Source: an uncultured Pelagibacteraceae bacterium (GTDB lineage Bacteria > Pseudomonadota > Alphaproteobacteria > Pelagibacterales > Pelagibacteraceae). From it: a stretch of DNA of 45,961 nt. Where the stretch lies: contig CACAYM010000007.1 in assembly GCA_902536765.1 (NCBI GenBank), forward strand, positions 1 to 45,961. The letters are read 5' to 3'. Both the position numbers and the translations under genes were made by a program. Below are positions 1 through 9,170 of the stretch, piece after piece. The notes beneath the pieces were generated by a model. The model did no database searches. It was not told the origin of the DNA and saw only the letters and a list, made by a program, of their open reading frames with translations. Position 1 is the first letter of the stretch. Every line of letters starts with the position of its first letter.

Positions 1-110
1 TTCTTAATTAAGTGAACGTTTAGATCTATATCCTCTTCTATGTAATCGGTAGCTGGAGACGGAAAACCAGCTCCTGCTTTGTGTAAATAGTAAGGTATAG
101 TCAGTTTCAT
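1..110 (-). CDS. umuD: UmuD-like SOS mutagenesis protein, 5' part only
   Basis: The minus strand reads from an ATG at 110 to the window edge, about 36 codons, with no stop. The translation contains GAGFPSPATDYIEEDIDLN, the hallmark self-cleavage region of UmuD (GFPSPAxDYxExxxDLN). In this family RecA-ssDNA triggers cleavage just before the Gly; the active form then joins the UmuC polymerase V subunit for translesion synthesis. The residue before the cleaved Gly is Ala here, while E. coli has Cys. The N-terminal arm is short, about 14 residues. The catalytic Ser and Lys lie beyond the edge and cannot be checked. An SOS box lies just upstream, which supports the call. umuC is expected next but is outside the window. 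Confidence 0.88.
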   Translation of the reverse strand, partial: MKLTIPYYLHKAGAGFPSPATDYIEEDIDLNVHLIK

Positions 111-117
111 AATAAAT

Positions 118-132
118 GTTCTTATTTTGTTC
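118..132 (-). promoter_or_regulatory. LexA SOS box of the alphaproteobacterial GTTC-N7-GTTC type
   Basis: GTTC at 118-121 and GTTC at 129-132 are separated by exactly seven bases. On the gene strand this reads GAAC-AAAATAA-GAAC. It sits 8 bases upstream of the umuD start codon, so bound LexA should block transcription. The direct-repeat consensus is established for alphaproteobacterial LexA; binding here is inferred. Confidence 0.85.
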
Positions 133-186
133 TCATTAGTACAACACTTATTCAATAGTGTCAAATAGGTTGTATTTTGAGTCTGG

Positions 187-211
187 AACTGAATCAAAAC
201 TGAATCAAAAC
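187..211. repeat. 11-bp tandem direct repeat
   Basis: The unit AACTGAATCAA occurs at 187-197 and 198-208 without mismatch, followed by a third partial copy AAC. It lies in the 173-base spacer between the divergent umuD and GFA genes. It could be a protein-binding site for the 284 operon or a simple duplication; nothing in the sequence decides this. Confidence 0.6.
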
Positions 212-240
212 GTGAACATCCAAACTACATTTTGTTGGAT

Positions 241-249
241 TGTGGATAA
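241..249 (-). promoter_or_regulatory. Single DnaA-box-like 9-mer
   Basis: TGTGGATAA at 241-249 is the exact complement of the consensus DnaA box TTATCCACA. It stands alone: I saw no cluster of boxes, no dnaA gene and no origin-like AT-rich 13-mers around it. It may be a chance match or a DnaA regulatory site 35 bases upstream of the first GFA gene. Confidence 0.25.
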
Positions 250-283
250 CTTAGACAAGGGATAGATTGCTTGGATATAAATT

Positions 284-655
284 ATGGAAAAATTGAATTG
301 TCATTGTGGTCAGATTGAAATTGAAGTGAACTTAACCAAAGGCTTAGAAAATCTTTATAGATGCAATTGTTCAATGTGTAAAAGGAAGGGAGCAATAAGC
401 ACTGTAATTGATAAAAAAGATTTGAAGGTGACAAAAGGAGAAGAGTTATTAAAATTTTATCAATTTAATACAAACGTTGCTAAACATTATTTTTGTACTA
501 ATTGCGGAATATATACTCACAATCAAAGAAGAGCAGATCCTAATACATATGGTATAAATGTAGGATGTTTAAATGGAATATCTGAGGATGAGTTATTTAG
601 ATTTAAAGTAAGAATAAATGATGGACATAATCATATATTAGATAGGAAAAAATAA
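284..655 (+). CDS. GFA (CENP-V/GFA) family zinc protein, copy 1
   Basis: This 123-residue protein has the zinc-binding cysteine pattern of the GFA family: CHCG near residue 6, RCNCSMCKR near residue 26 and YFCTNCGIYTHN near residue 69. The family includes glutathione-dependent formaldehyde-activating enzyme (S-hydroxymethylglutathione synthase), but most members are uncharacterised. A role in handling glutathione adducts of aldehydes is possible and not proven. The stop codon overlaps the start of copy 2 as TAATG, so the two are almost certainly co-translated. The two copies are clear paralogues with identical cysteine spacing. The ATG start is the first in frame and places the CHCG motif at the usual N-terminal position. 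Confidence 0.85.
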   Translation: MEKLNCHCGQIEIEVNLTKGLENLYRCNCSMCKRKGAISTVIDKKDLKVTKGEELLKFYQFNTNVAKHYFCTNCGIYTHNQRRADPNTYGINVGCLNGISEDELFRFKVRINDGHNHILDRKK

Positions 656-1023
656 TGATAAAAAAATTAAAATGCCACTGTGGAAATGTAGAAGCTGAAG
701 TAAACATTCCTGACAATGGAATTGAAAAAATAATGAGATGCAATTGTTCTATTTGCAAAAAAAAGGGATATGTAATCGGAGTATTAGGTGAAAATGATTT
801 TAAATTAATAAAAGGAGAAGATTCTTTAAAACTTTATCAATTTTATACTAATACTGCTAAACATTATTTTTGTACTAACTGTGGAATTCATACACATAAT
901 AGACCAAGAATAAATCCAAAAATTTACGGAATAAACGTTGCTTGTATAGATGACATTGATGTTTTTAAATTTAAAGATGTAGCTGTAAATGATGGTCATA
1001 ATCATCCTTTAGATAAAAAATAA
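655..1023 (+). CDS. GFA (CENP-V/GFA) family zinc protein, copy 2
   Basis: This is a 122-residue tandem paralogue of the preceding gene. It has CHCG near residue 7, RCNCSICKK near residue 28 and HYFCTNCGIHTHN near residue 70. The most similar stretch between copies is the block around KHYFCTNCGI; the C-termini share NDGHNHxLD. The same caveat applies: GFA-fold zinc protein, with formaldehyde/glutathione chemistry known only for some relatives. Keeping two adjacent divergent copies in a streamlined genome suggests different substrates or a heteromeric enzyme, which is inference. The glycerate kinase gene starts one base after its stop. Confidence 0.85.
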   Translation: MIKKLKCHCGNVEAEVNIPDNGIEKIMRCNCSICKKKGYVIGVLGENDFKLIKGEDSLKLYQFYTNTAKHYFCTNCGIHTHNRPRINPKIYGINVACIDDIDVFKFKDVAVNDGHNHPLDKK

Positions 1024-1024
1024 A

Positions 1025-1951
1025 ATGTTGCAAATTTCTGCATGTTTGAATAAAGTCAAAAAACCTTGTTATAGGTTTATATCAACTCAAGAAATTTCTA
1101 GCGAAAAATTCAAAAATAAAGATAAAATGTTAAGGTCTTTCCTTATACCAGTTTGTTTTTGGATGGCTAAAAAAGTCAAAAAAAACAAAACCATGATTGT
1201 TGGTTTATCAGGTGGTCAAGGAACTGGGAAAACAACAATCTCTTCAATAATTAAAATAATTCTGGAAAAATATTTTAAATTAAATGTATTTAAAATTTCA
1301 ATTGATGATTTTTATAAAACTAGGAAAGAAAGAATTATTTTATCTAAAAAAGTTCATCCATTGTTAAAAACTAGAGGAGTTCCAGGAACTCATGATATTG
1401 ATATGATGCTTAATTTGTTTAGGAAAGTTAAAGCAAAAAAGTTAAAAAGCTTATCTCTTCCAAAATTTGATAAATCTATAGATGACAGGCTTTCAAAAAA
1501 TAAATGGTATAAAGTCAAATCAAAACCAGATATTGTAATTTTTGAAGGCTGGTGTGTTGGTGCAAAATCTCAAAGTACAAAACAACTTATAAAACCCATA
1601 AATTCTTTAGAAAGGTTTAATGATAAATCTATGAAATGGAGAAAATACGTTAATTTAAATCTTAAAAATAAATATAAAAAATTTCATAGCATGATGGATT
1701 GTTTATTATATTTGAAAGCAGAAAATTTTGCTTTATTAAGAAAGTGGAGGTTGGTTCAAGAAAAAAAATTAAAAATAAAAAATAAAAATAAGAAAAACTC
1801 CAAGGTAATGAATAAACAAGAAGTATTAAAATTTATGATGACATACCAAAGAATTACTGAACATATGTTTAAAACTGCAACGAAATACTCGTCAATTGTG
1901 ATGTCATTAAATGGACATCATCAAATTACAAGACTAAAATATAATAAATGA
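1025..1951 (+). CDS. Glycerate kinase of the GLYK / P-loop uridine-kinase-like type
   Basis: A 308-residue P-loop kinase. Visible motifs: Walker A GLSGGQGTGKTT near residue 60; SIDDFYKTR near residue 97; HPLLKTRGVPGTHD near residue 114; FDKSIDDR near residue 153; and IFEGWCVG near residue 174. This set matches the plant/yeast-type D-glycerate 3-kinase family (GLYK, Tda10), which phosphorylates D-glycerate to 3-phosphoglycerate. That would feed glyoxylate- or serine-derived glycerate into central metabolism. The first ~55 residues precede the P-loop and look poorly conserved, so a downstream start (for example the Met before KKNKTMIVG) cannot be excluded. The stop overlaps the next start as ATGA. 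Substrate is inferred from family; some homologues are uncharacterised. Confidence 0.8.
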   Translation: MLQISACLNKVKKPCYRFISTQEISSEKFKNKDKMLRSFLIPVCFWMAKKVKKNKTMIVGLSGGQGTGKTTISSIIKIILEKYFKLNVFKISIDDFYKTRKERIILSKKVHPLLKTRGVPGTHDIDMMLNLFRKVKAKKLKSLSLPKFDKSIDDRLSKNKWYKVKSKPDIVIFEGWCVGAKSQSTKQLIKPINSLERFNDKSMKWRKYVNLNLKNKYKKFHSMMDCLLYLKAENFALLRKWRLVQEKKLKIKNKNKKNSKVMNKQEVLKFMMTYQRITEHMFKTATKYSSIVMSLNGHHQITRLKYNK

Positions 1952-3246
1952 AAAAAATATTAATAATTTTAGCTTTTTATTTTTTGACCTCTAATGCTTT
2001 TGCAATTAATTTGTCCCTGGCATTAAAAGAGGCATATCAAAATAATCCGGAATTAAATGCTGAAAGAGAAAATATTAAAGTGTCAAAATCAGATCTTAAT
2101 ATTTCAAGAAGTGATTTTTTACCTTCGATAACATTATCGGGATCTAAAAGTTCAGAAGATACTTCAAGATTAACTAACCGAGATGGTACTAATGCTACAA
2201 TTACCGATGTTAACCCAGAGTCAAAATCAGTTAAAATAGAACAAAAAATATTCCAAGGTTTTGGGGGAGTTGCTGATTTTAAAAAAAGTAAATTGGGCAT
2301 AGACTTAGCCGATGCGAAATTATTAAAATCTGAACAAAAAATACTTCTTAAAGCAGTTGAAGCTTTTTCTGGAATGATTGTGGCAAATGAGAAATTTTCA
2401 ATTAATGAAAGAAATGTCGGTTTACTCGAAAGACAAGTTGAAACTGACAGAATTAGATTAGATAGGGGAGAAGTTAGTGTAGCTGATCTTGCACAATCGG
2501 AATCCTCATTAGCAGAGGCACAAGCAAAATTTATTCAAGCTAAAAATGGAGTTGTTACAGCAAGATTAAATTATGAAAATGTTATTGGTCCAATTCAGGA
2601 TACTTTTGCATTAAATAAAAATTCTGATTTAAATTTAAAAATTCCTATGTCTTTAGAAAATGCAATTAATTTATCAAAAACCAATAACCCCGAACTAATT
2701 ATTGCAAAACTAGAGTATGAGCAATCAGAACAAGACGTAAAGATTTCACAATCTGATTTGTCACCATCAGCAACATTGTCTTTTGAAACTAAAGAAACTG
2801 ACGACTTAAGTTCTACAATTGACCAACAAGATAAAGAGACTGTTCAAGCAACAGTATCATGGCCACTTTTTTCTGGAGGAAAAAATTATGCTGGCTTAAG
2901 TAAATCTAAAAACTTAAGAAATAGAAAAAAATTATTATTAGATAATGCATTAAGAATTAACGATACTAATGTAACCACTGCTTGGTCAAACATGAAATCA
3001 AATGCAAGTATGTTAGAGTCTGTTAAGTTGCAGGTAAGAGCGGCTCAAATAGCAAATGAAGGAATTACTGCAGAATATGAAAGTGGCAAAGGTAGATCCA
3101 CATTGGATGTGATTCAATCAAATTCTATTTTACTCAATTCCCAAATAAGTCTTGCAAATTCAGAGAGAGAATTTTTATTATCAAAATTTAAACTTCTTCA
3201 ATCAGTTGGTATTTTGAGCGCCGATCATCTAGGTTTCAATAATTAG
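1948..3246 (+). CDS. tolC: TolC-family outer-membrane efflux protein
   Basis: This 432-residue protein has an N-terminal signal peptide (MKKILIILAFYFLTSNAFA) and then two internally similar halves. Each half begins with the TolC signature: LALKEAYQNNPEL near residue 24 and LENAINLSKTNNPEL near residue 236. Long helical stretches rich in Ala, Gln, Ser and Glu fit the periplasmic alpha-barrel. The role would be the outer-membrane channel of type I secretion or tripartite RND/MFS efflux. It is translationally coupled to the glycerate kinase by ATGA, but no inner-membrane or adaptor partner lies beside it. The gene symbol is used in the family sense; the partner pump is unknown. Confidence 0.88.
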   Translation: MKKILIILAFYFLTSNAFAINLSLALKEAYQNNPELNAERENIKVSKSDLNISRSDFLPSITLSGSKSSEDTSRLTNRDGTNATITDVNPESKSVKIEQKIFQGFGGVADFKKSKLGIDLADAKLLKSEQKILLKAVEAFSGMIVANEKFSINERNVGLLERQVETDRIRLDRGEVSVADLAQSESSLAEAQAKFIQAKNGVVTARLNYENVIGPIQDTFALNKNSDLNLKIPMSLENAINLSKTNNPELIIAKLEYEQSEQDVKISQSDLSPSATLSFETKETDDLSSTIDQQDKETVQATVSWPLFSGGKNYAGLSKSKNLRNRKKLLLDNALRINDTNVTTAWSNMKSNASMLESVKLQVRAAQIANEGITAEYESGKGRSTLDVIQSNSILLNSQISLANSEREFLLSKFKLLQSVGILSADHLGFNN

Positions 3247-3284
3247 GCTATTTTTAGCTTATTTTATCTAAATAAATTAAGTTC

Positions 3285-3318
3285 TTGCCAATGAGAACAA
3301 AATGTGTACATTTAATAT
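3285..3318 (+). promoter_or_regulatory. recA promoter region with SOS-like box
   Basis: A -35-like TTGCCA lies at 3285-3290 and AT-rich -10 candidates fall at 3307-3318. Between them GAAC-AAAATGT-GTAC at 3295-3309 matches GAAC-N7-GAAC with one mismatch. Its first nine bases equal those of the umuD box (GAACAAAAT). LexA bound here would cover the promoter core, which is the usual arrangement for recA. The -10 assignment is uncertain. Confidence 0.6.
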
Positions 3319-3360
3319 CATGATTCGAGTGACAAAAAACGCAAAAAAAAGAGGCATTAA

Positions 3361-4482
3361 ATGACAAAAAATAACTTAAAAGTGGTTAAAACCGCAAAAG
3401 ATAAAGATTTGGAAAACAAAGAGAAAAACAAGGCGCTAGACGCAGCTATAGATCAAATTACTGATACTTTTGGTAAAGGCTCTGTAATGAAGCTTGGTCA
3501 ACAGAAAGCTATGGATGTTGAGTCAGTTTCAACAGGATCTTTAAGTTTAGACTTAGCTCTTGGAATTGGTGGTCTTCCAAAAGGAAGAATTATCGAAATT
3601 TATGGGCCAGAATCTTCTGGAAAAACAACACTTGCGCTTCAAGTAGTTGCAGAAGCACAAAAGGCAGGTGGTATTTGTGGATTTGTTGATGCAGAGCATG
3701 CATTAGATCCAGTTTATGCAAAAAAATTAGGTGTTAATACTGAAGAATTACTAATTTCGCAGCCAGATACTGGTGAACAAGCCTTAGAAATTACTGACAC
3801 TTTAATAAAATCAGGTTCAATGTCGGTTCTAGTTGTTGACTCTGTTGCTGCATTAACTCCTAGAGCAGAAATAGAAGGAGATATGGGAGATCATCATGTC
3901 GGTTTACAAGCTAGATTGATGTCCCAAGCATTGAGAAAACTGACTGGTTCGATTTCTAGAACAAATACTATGGTTATTTTCATTAACCAAATTAGAATGA
4001 AAATTGGTGTTATGTTTGGAAGTCCAGAAACTACATCAGGTGGTAACTCATTAAAGTTTTATTCATCAGTTAGAATGGATATTAGAAGAATTGGTGCGAT
4101 TAAAGATAAAGAGCAAATTATTGGAAATGCAACAAGAGTGAAGGTAGTAAAAAATAAAGTTGCGCCACCATTTAAAGTTGTTGAATTCGACTTAATGTAT
4201 GGAAAAGGAATTAGCAAAACGGGGGAATTAATAGACCTTGGAGCAAAAGCAGACATAGTTGAAAAATCTGGTGCCTGGTATGCTTATAAAGGTGAGAAAA
4301 TTGGTCAAGGGAAGGAAAATGCAAAACTTTACCTTGAACAAAATCCAAAAGCTGCTGCTGAAATTGAAATGGCTATTAGAGAGAAAGCTGGCTTGATTTC
4401 AAAAAAGATTGAGGGCAATCCTATCGATCAAGAAAAAGTAAAAGCAGAAGAAAAAGAAGAGACACCATCTAAAAAGAATTAA
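3361..4482 (+). CDS. recA: RecA recombinase
   Basis: A 373-residue RecA. Walker [10 protein letters not shown] lies near residue 82, followed by [10 protein letters not shown], the Walker B region [22 protein letters not shown], the L2 region around [24 protein letters not shown], and an acidic/lysine-rich C-terminus. RecA forms ATP-dependent filaments on single-stranded DNA for homologous recombination and stimulates self-cleavage of LexA and UmuD. It starts with about 30 Lys/Glu-rich residues ahead of the conserved core (from ALDAAIDQI), somewhat longer than many RecAs. An AAGAGG ribosome-binding site lies 5 bases upstream of the ATG. It is monocistronic: SOS-like promoter upstream, strong terminator downstream. 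Confidence 0.98.
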   Translation: MTKNNLKVVKTAKDKDLENKEKNKALDAAIDQITDTFGKGSVMKLGQQKAMDVESVSTGSLSLDLALGIGGLPKGRIIEIYGPESSGKTTLALQVVAEAQKAGGICGFVDAEHALDPVYAKKLGVNTEELLISQPDTGEQALEITDTLIKSGSMSVLVVDSVAALTPRAEIEGDMGDHHVGLQARLMSQALRKLTGSISRTNTMVIFINQIRMKIGVMFGSPETTSGGNSLKFYSSVRMDIRRIGAIKDKEQIIGNATRVKVVKNKVAPPFKVVEFDLMYGKGISKTGELIDLGAKADIVEKSGAWYAYKGEKIGQGKENAKLYLEQNPKAAAEIEMAIREKAGLISKKIEGNPIDQEKVKAEEKEETPSKKN

Positions 4483-4495
4483 CTTTTAGTTATCT

Positions 4496-4525
4496 AAAAA
4501 GGCGCTTATTTTAAGCGCCTTTTTT
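4496..4525 (+). terminator. Rho-independent terminator after recA
   Basis: GGCGCTTA (4501-4508) and TAAGCGCC (4512-4519) form a perfect 8-bp stem with a 3-base loop. The A5 run before and T run after extend it to 13 bp and supply the U-tract. It begins 14 bases after the recA stop. It is the clearest intrinsic terminator in the window. Confidence 0.93.
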
Positions 4526-4572
4526 CCCTATAGTTATCTAGACATCAATTAAAAAAGCTGTATTTTAAAAAT

Positions 4573-7239
4573 ATGGCCGATAAATCACTAAACGAGATAA
4601 GAAAAACTTTCTTAAAATATTTTGAGAAAAACGGTCATACAATCGTTGACTCAAGTAATTTAGTGCCAAATAACGATCCAACCTTGATGTTCGCAAACTC
4701 AGGAATGGTTCAGTTCAAAAATGTTTTTACAGGCCTTGAAAAAAGAGATTATAAAAGAGCTACAACTTCTCAAAAATGTGTTCGTGCTGGTGGAAAGCAC
4801 AATGATTTAGAAAATGTTGGATACACTCCAAGACATCACACATTTTTTGAAATGTTGGGCAACTTTTCATTTGGGGATTATTTTAAAGAAAGAGCAATTG
4901 AGCTTGCTTGGAACTTAATTACAAAAGATTTTGGATTAGACAAAAATAAACTTTATTTCACTGTTTTTAATGAGGATGATGAAGCCTTTAATTTGTGGAA
5001 GAAAATAACAGGTTTCGGTGAGGACAGAATAATCAGAATAGCAACATCAGACAACTTTTGGTCAATGGGCGAAACAGGACCTTGTGGACCTTGTTCTGAG
5101 ATATTTTATGATCACGGAGATCATTTACAAGGAGGTCTTCCAGGAACAAAAGATCAGGATGGTGATAGATATATTGAAATCTGGAATTTAGTTTTCATGC
5201 AATATGAGCAAGTAACTAAAGATAAAAGAATTGATTTACCCAAACCGTCTGTTGATACTGGAATGGGACTTGAGAGAATTGCTGCATTACTTCAAGGTAC
5301 ACATGATAACTATAAAACAGATCACTTTTTAAAATTAATAAATTCAATTTCTGATACTGTTAAAGTAAAACCTACAGATAAAAACCTGTCTAGTTTTAGA
5401 GTAATTGCAGACCATTTAAGAGCAAGTTCATTTTTATTAGCAGAAGGGGTTTTGCCTTCAAATGAGGGACGAGGTTATGTTTTGAGAAGAATTATGAGAC
5501 GGGGAATGAGGCATTCACATCTACTAGGAGCTAAAGAACCAATTTTTTATAATATATTTAAAACCTTAGAAAACGAAATGTCTGGCAATTATCCTGAATT
5601 AGAAAGAGCACAATCGTTAATTAAAGAAACATTAAAAATGGAAGAGGAAAAATTCTTAGTTCTTTTAGAAAGAGGTATGAAGATATTAGATGATGAGATT
5701 GAAAAGATAGATAAAGTTTTACCTGGTGAAGTAGCTTTCAAACTTTATGACACTTATGGTTTCCCTTTAGACTTAACAGAAGACATTCTTAAAAATAAAT
5801 CACTAAGCTTAGACCACGAAAAATTTAACAAACTTATGAAAGACAGCAAGGAACTTGCAAAGAAAAATTGGAAAGGATCAGGCGATAGTTCAGTAGATGA
5901 AATATGGTTTGGAATTAAAGACAAAATAGGCTCAACTGAATTTTTAGGTTATGAAACTAATCAAGCAGAAGGAGTAATTTTAAGTTTAATTAGAAATAAC
6001 AAACAATCCGATAGTTTAAAAGAAGGTGATGAGGGTATGGTAATTTTAAACCAAACCCCATTTTACGGTGAGTCTGGAGGACAAGTTGGTGATAATGGCA
6101 CAATATCTAATGGAAATAATATTTTTAAAGTTTCAGATGTTCAAAAAAAATTAGGTAATTTATTTGTACATTACGGAAAAGTTGAAAAAGGAAACTTCAG
6201 TTTAAAGGATAACGTAGAACTCAAAATTGATATTGAAAGACGAGAAAATGTGAAAGCATATCATTCAGCAACACATTTATTGCACGAGTCTTTAAGGAGA
6301 ATACTAGGAACACACGTGATGCAAAAAGGATCATTAGTTGCTCCAGATAGATTACGTTTTGACTTTAGTCATATGAAGCCAATTTCTTCAGATGAAATGG
6401 TAAAAATAGATGAACATGTAAATCAAATGGTGAATAAAAAATCAGAGGTAATTACAAGAATAATGACTCCAAAAGAAGGTATTGCTCATGGTGCATTAGC
6501 ATTATTTGGAGAAAAGTACGGAGATGAGGTTAGGGTGGTTTTTATGGGTGAAGAAGGAAATAAATATTTTTCAACCGAATTATGTGGTGGAACACATGTA
6601 AAAAATACCAGTGATATTGGGAATTTTAAAGTTGTTAGTCAATCAGCTATAGCAGCGGGTGTAAGAAGAGTTGAAGCTCTTAGAGACAAACAATTAGATG
6701 AATTTTTAAAAAATAAAGAAAAACAATCTAATCTTTCTGAACAAAAAGATGAAGAAACAATTAAAGTTTTATCAGAAGAAATTAAAAAACTTGGAGGAAA
6801 ACCAAATTTAAATAAAGAAAATAAAAAAGATTTAATTAAAGAATTAAATAAAGAATTAGAAAAATTATCCATCAATGAAATAATAAATAATAAATCAAAA
6901 AATATTATTAATGATGAAAAAATTAATGGTGTAAATGTTAGGATGCAAAAAATTGATGGACTTCCTCCAAAAGAATTAAGAAGATTAATTGATAATGGAA
7001 AGAAAGAAATAGGGGAAGGAATAGTGATTATTTTTGCAAGCAAAGACGATAAAGTTGGTTTAGCGGTAGGTATAACAGATAAGCTTAAAAGCAAATATGA
7101 TGCAGTTAAATTTGTTAAAAGTGGTTCAGAAATTATTGGCGGAAAAGGTGGTGGAGGAAGACCTGATTTCGCTCAAGCTGGAGGAGTGAACAAAGATAAA
7201 ATTGAGGATGCTTTTAAAAGCTTAAAAGCTTTAGTTTAA
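4573..7239 (+). CDS. alaS: Alanyl-tRNA synthetase
   Basis: An 888-residue full-length AlaRS that charges tRNA-Ala. The N-terminal class II catalytic core shows [19 protein letters not shown] near residue 65 and [15 protein letters not shown] near residue 93. The editing domain has zinc-binding HSATHLLH near residue 564 and CGGTH near residue 670, which clear mischarged Ser and Gly. The C-terminal C-Ala domain ends with [16 protein letters not shown], typical of the family. A Lys/Asn/Glu-rich linker around residues 715-780 is AT-driven and poorly conserved. It follows the recA terminator, so it needs its own promoter in 4526-4572. Its 3' end overlaps the convergent icd by 9 bases. Confidence 0.98.
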   Translation: MADKSLNEIRKTFLKYFEKNGHTIVDSSNLVPNNDPTLMFANSGMVQFKNVFTGLEKRDYKRATTSQKCVRAGGKHNDLENVGYTPRHHTFFEMLGNFSFGDYFKERAIELAWNLITKDFGLDKNKLYFTVFNEDDEAFNLWKKITGFGEDRIIRIATSDNFWSMGETGPCGPCSEIFYDHGDHLQGGLPGTKDQDGDRYIEIWNLVFMQYEQVTKDKRIDLPKPSVDTGMGLERIAALLQGTHDNYKTDHFLKLINSISDTVKVKPTDKNLSSFRVIADHLRASSFLLAEGVLPSNEGRGYVLRRIMRRGMRHSHLLGAKEPIFYNIFKTLENEMSGNYPELERAQSLIKETLKMEEEKFLVLLERGMKILDDEIEKIDKVLPGEVAFKLYDTYGFPLDLTEDILKNKSLSLDHEKFNKLMKDSKELAKKNWKGSGDSSVDEIWFGIKDKIGSTEFLGYETNQAEGVILSLIRNNKQSDSLKEGDEGMVILNQTPFYGESGGQVGDNGTISNGNNIFKVSDVQKKLGNLFVHYGKVEKGNFSLKDNVELKIDIERRENVKAYHSATHLLHESLRRILGTHVMQKGSLVAPDRLRFDFSHMKPISSDEMVKIDEHVNQMVNKKSEVITRIMTPKEGIAHGALALFGEKYGDEVRVVFMGEEGNKYFSTELCGGTHVKNTSDIGNFKVVSQSAIAAGVRRVEALRDKQLDEFLKNKEKQSNLSEQKDEETIKVLSEEIKKLGGKPNLNKENKKDLIKELNKELEKLSINEIINNKSKNIINDEKINGVNVRMQKIDGLPPKELRRLIDNGKKEIGEGIVIIFASKDDKVGLAVGITDKLKSKYDAVKFVKSGSEIIGGKGGGGRPDFAQAGGVNKDKIEDAFKSLKALV

Positions 7240-8445
7240 TCTTTTTTTCAAGTTCGCATCAATTACATCTAAGAATTGATTTGTGGTCAAATGTTTAGTT
7301 GATGGACCTACTAAGATTGCCAAATCTTTAGTCATCGAACCAGACTCTACAGTTTGGATGCAAGTTTTTTCTAAGTTTTTCACAAATTTTTTTAAATCCT
7401 CGTTATTATCTAATTTTGCTCTGTGGTATAAACCTCTTGCCCATGCAAATATTGATGCAATAGGATTTGTTGAAGTTTCTTTACCTTGTTGGTGTAATCT
7501 ATAATGCCTTGTTACAGTTCCATGCGCAGCTTCTGCTTCAATCGTTTTACCATCCGGGCTCATTAGAACACTAGACATTAAACCTAGTGATCCAAAACCT
7601 TGTGCAACTGTATCTGATTGAACATCACCATCATAATTTTTGCAAGCCCATATATAATTACCATTCCATTTCATAGCGCAAGCAACCATGTCATCAATTA
7701 ATCTATGTTCGTAAGTAATACCTCTTTCTTTGAATTTTTCTTTAAATTCTTTTTCATAAACTTCTTGAAATAAATCTTTAAATCTTCCATCATATTTTTT
7801 TAAGATTGTATTTTTAGTTGATAGAAATACTGGCCATTTCCTATTTAGACCATAGTTCATACATGATCTTGCAAAGTCTATGATTGATTGATCTAAGTTA
7901 TACATTGAAAGAGCTACACCTGGACCAGGAAAGTTAAAAACTTCAAATTCTTTTTTGTCATTTCCATCCTCAGATGTCCATTTTATTTCCAATTTACCTT
8001 TTCCTGGAACCTGAAAATCAGTTGCTCTATATTGATCTCCAAAGGCGTGTCTTCCTATACAAATTGGATTTTCCCAACTTGGAACTAATTTTGGAATATT
8101 TTTACATAATATAGGTTCTCTAAAAACAGTTCCTCCTAAAATATTTCTTATAGTTCCATTTGGAGATCTCCACATTTTCTTCAAATTAAATTCTTTAACT
8201 CTAGCTTCGTCTGGAGTTATTGTTGCACACTTTATTCCAACGCCATATTTTTTAATTGCATGAGCGCAGTCAACTGTAATTTTATCTGAAGTATTATCTC
8301 TACTTTTGATTCCTAAATCGTAATATTTTATATCTAGCTCTAAATAGGGAAGGATTAGCTTATTTTTTATGAAATCCCAAATTACCCTAGTCATTTCATC
8401 GCCATCTAGCTCAACAATTGGGTTTTTAACCTTAATTTTGCTCAT
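7231..8445 (-). CDS. icd: NADP-dependent isocitrate dehydrogenase, eukaryotic (type II) form
   Basis: A 404-residue enzyme catalysing oxidative decarboxylation of isocitrate to 2-oxoglutarate in the TCA cycle. Family motifs: [15 protein letters not shown] near residue 9; [14 protein letters not shown] near residue 73; [21 protein letters not shown] near residue 92; [20 protein letters not shown] near residue 270; and [11 protein letters not shown] near residue 305. Length and motifs match the homodimeric type II IDH found in alphaproteobacteria and eukaryotes, not the E. coli type. NADP preference is inferred from subfamily. It is divergent from psd, with a 76-base AT-rich intergenic region (8446-8521) that must hold both promoters, and convergent with alaS, whose last codons it overlaps. 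Confidence 0.96.
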   Translation of the reverse strand: MSKIKVKNPIVELDGDEMTRVIWDFIKNKLILPYLELDIKYYDLGIKSRDNTSDKITVDCAHAIKKYGVGIKCATITPDEARVKEFNLKKMWRSPNGTIRNILGGTVFREPILCKNIPKLVPSWENPICIGRHAFGDQYRATDFQVPGKGKLEIKWTSEDGNDKKEFEVFNFPGPGVALSMYNLDQSIIDFARSCMNYGLNRKWPVFLSTKNTILKKYDGRFKDLFQEVYEKEFKEKFKERGITYEHRLIDDMVACAMKWNGNYIWACKNYDGDVQSDTVAQGFGSLGLMSSVLMSPDGKTIEAEAAHGTVTRHYRLHQQGKETSTNPIASIFAWARGLYHRAKLDNNEDLKKFVKNLEKTCIQTVESGSMTKDLAILVGPSTKHLTTNQFLDVIDANLKKRLN

Positions 8446-8521
8446 ATTAGAATATATATCTTAATAATTGAATTTTGGAGTTTAATATACATATTAGGAC
8501 CATATTACCAAATATATAATT

Positions 8522-9169
8522 ATGATAGACAAAGTATTTCCACCAATTCATAACGAAGGATATAAATTTTTAGTAATTTTTACAATTGCTACAATAATTT
8601 TATACTTAATTAGCAGCTTCTTAGGACTAATTGGATTAGTTCTTACAATCTGGTGTTACTATTTTTTTAGAGATCCTGAAAGATATTCAATAGATGATGA
8701 TGATTACTTGGTAAGTCCGGCAGATGGTTTAGTTTTACAAGTTCAAGAAAATGAAGGACCAAAAGAACTTAATTTAGAAAATAAAAAATTTACTAAAGTA
8801 AGTATTTTTATGAATGTTTTCGATTGTCATGTAAATAGATCACCTTGTGCGGGAAAAGTTTCAGAAATTTTGTACAAGCCAGGAAAATTTTTTAATGCCT
8901 CTCTTGATAAAGCTAGTGAAGAAAATGAAAGAAATTACTACAAAATTACTAATTCAAAAGGCGAAGATATAATTGTAGTTCAAATAGCAGGTTTAATAGC
9001 AAGAAGAATTGTTACAGATACTTCAGAAAATTCAGACCTCAAACAAGGAGAGAGAATTGGGATGATAAGATTTGGAAGTAGATCAGACCTGTATTTTGAA
9101 AATTATAAACCACTTGTTAAAGTCAATCAGAAAACTATAGCTGGGGAGTCACTTATTGCTAAAAGATAA
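8522..9169 (+). CDS. psd: Phosphatidylserine decarboxylase, short (archaeal-type) proenzyme
   Basis: A 215-residue protein that decarboxylates phosphatidylserine to phosphatidylethanolamine. Two N-terminal membrane segments (residues ~15-50) precede YFFRDPER, SPADGLVLQV near residue 61 and MNVFDCHVNRSPCAGKV near residue 97. The pyruvoyl-forming site is the Gly-Ser in RFGSRSDLYF near residue 182, where self-cleavage creates the cofactor. Length and motif order match the short Psd subfamily. The next gene is pssA, which makes its substrate, so the two form a classical psd-pssA unit. The ATG is the first in frame and gives the normal N-terminus. Confidence 0.95.
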   Translation: MIDKVFPPIHNEGYKFLVIFTIATIILYLISSFLGLIGLVLTIWCYYFFRDPERYSIDDDDYLVSPADGLVLQVQENEGPKELNLENKKFTKVSIFMNVFDCHVNRSPCAGKVSEILYKPGKFFNASLDKASEENERNYYKITNSKGEDIIVVQIAGLIARRIVTDTSENSDLKQGERIGMIRFGSRSDLYFENYKPLVKVNQKTIAGESLIAKR

Positions 9170-9170
9170 A

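Noticed and set aside
241..249. Replication origin
   Set aside because: Only one DnaA box, no dnaA or dnaN gene and no box cluster. It is listed only as a weak single site.
3247..3284. Possible terminator hairpin after the tolC-like gene
   Set aside because: The GGCTA...TAGCT-like pairing is short and AT-rich with no proper U-tract, too weak to call.
6639..7094. 151-codon minus-strand frame inside alaS
   Set aside because: It lies wholly within alaS, is Ser/Leu/Phe-rich as expected from the complement of a Lys/Asn/Glu-rich region, and shows no recognisable motif.
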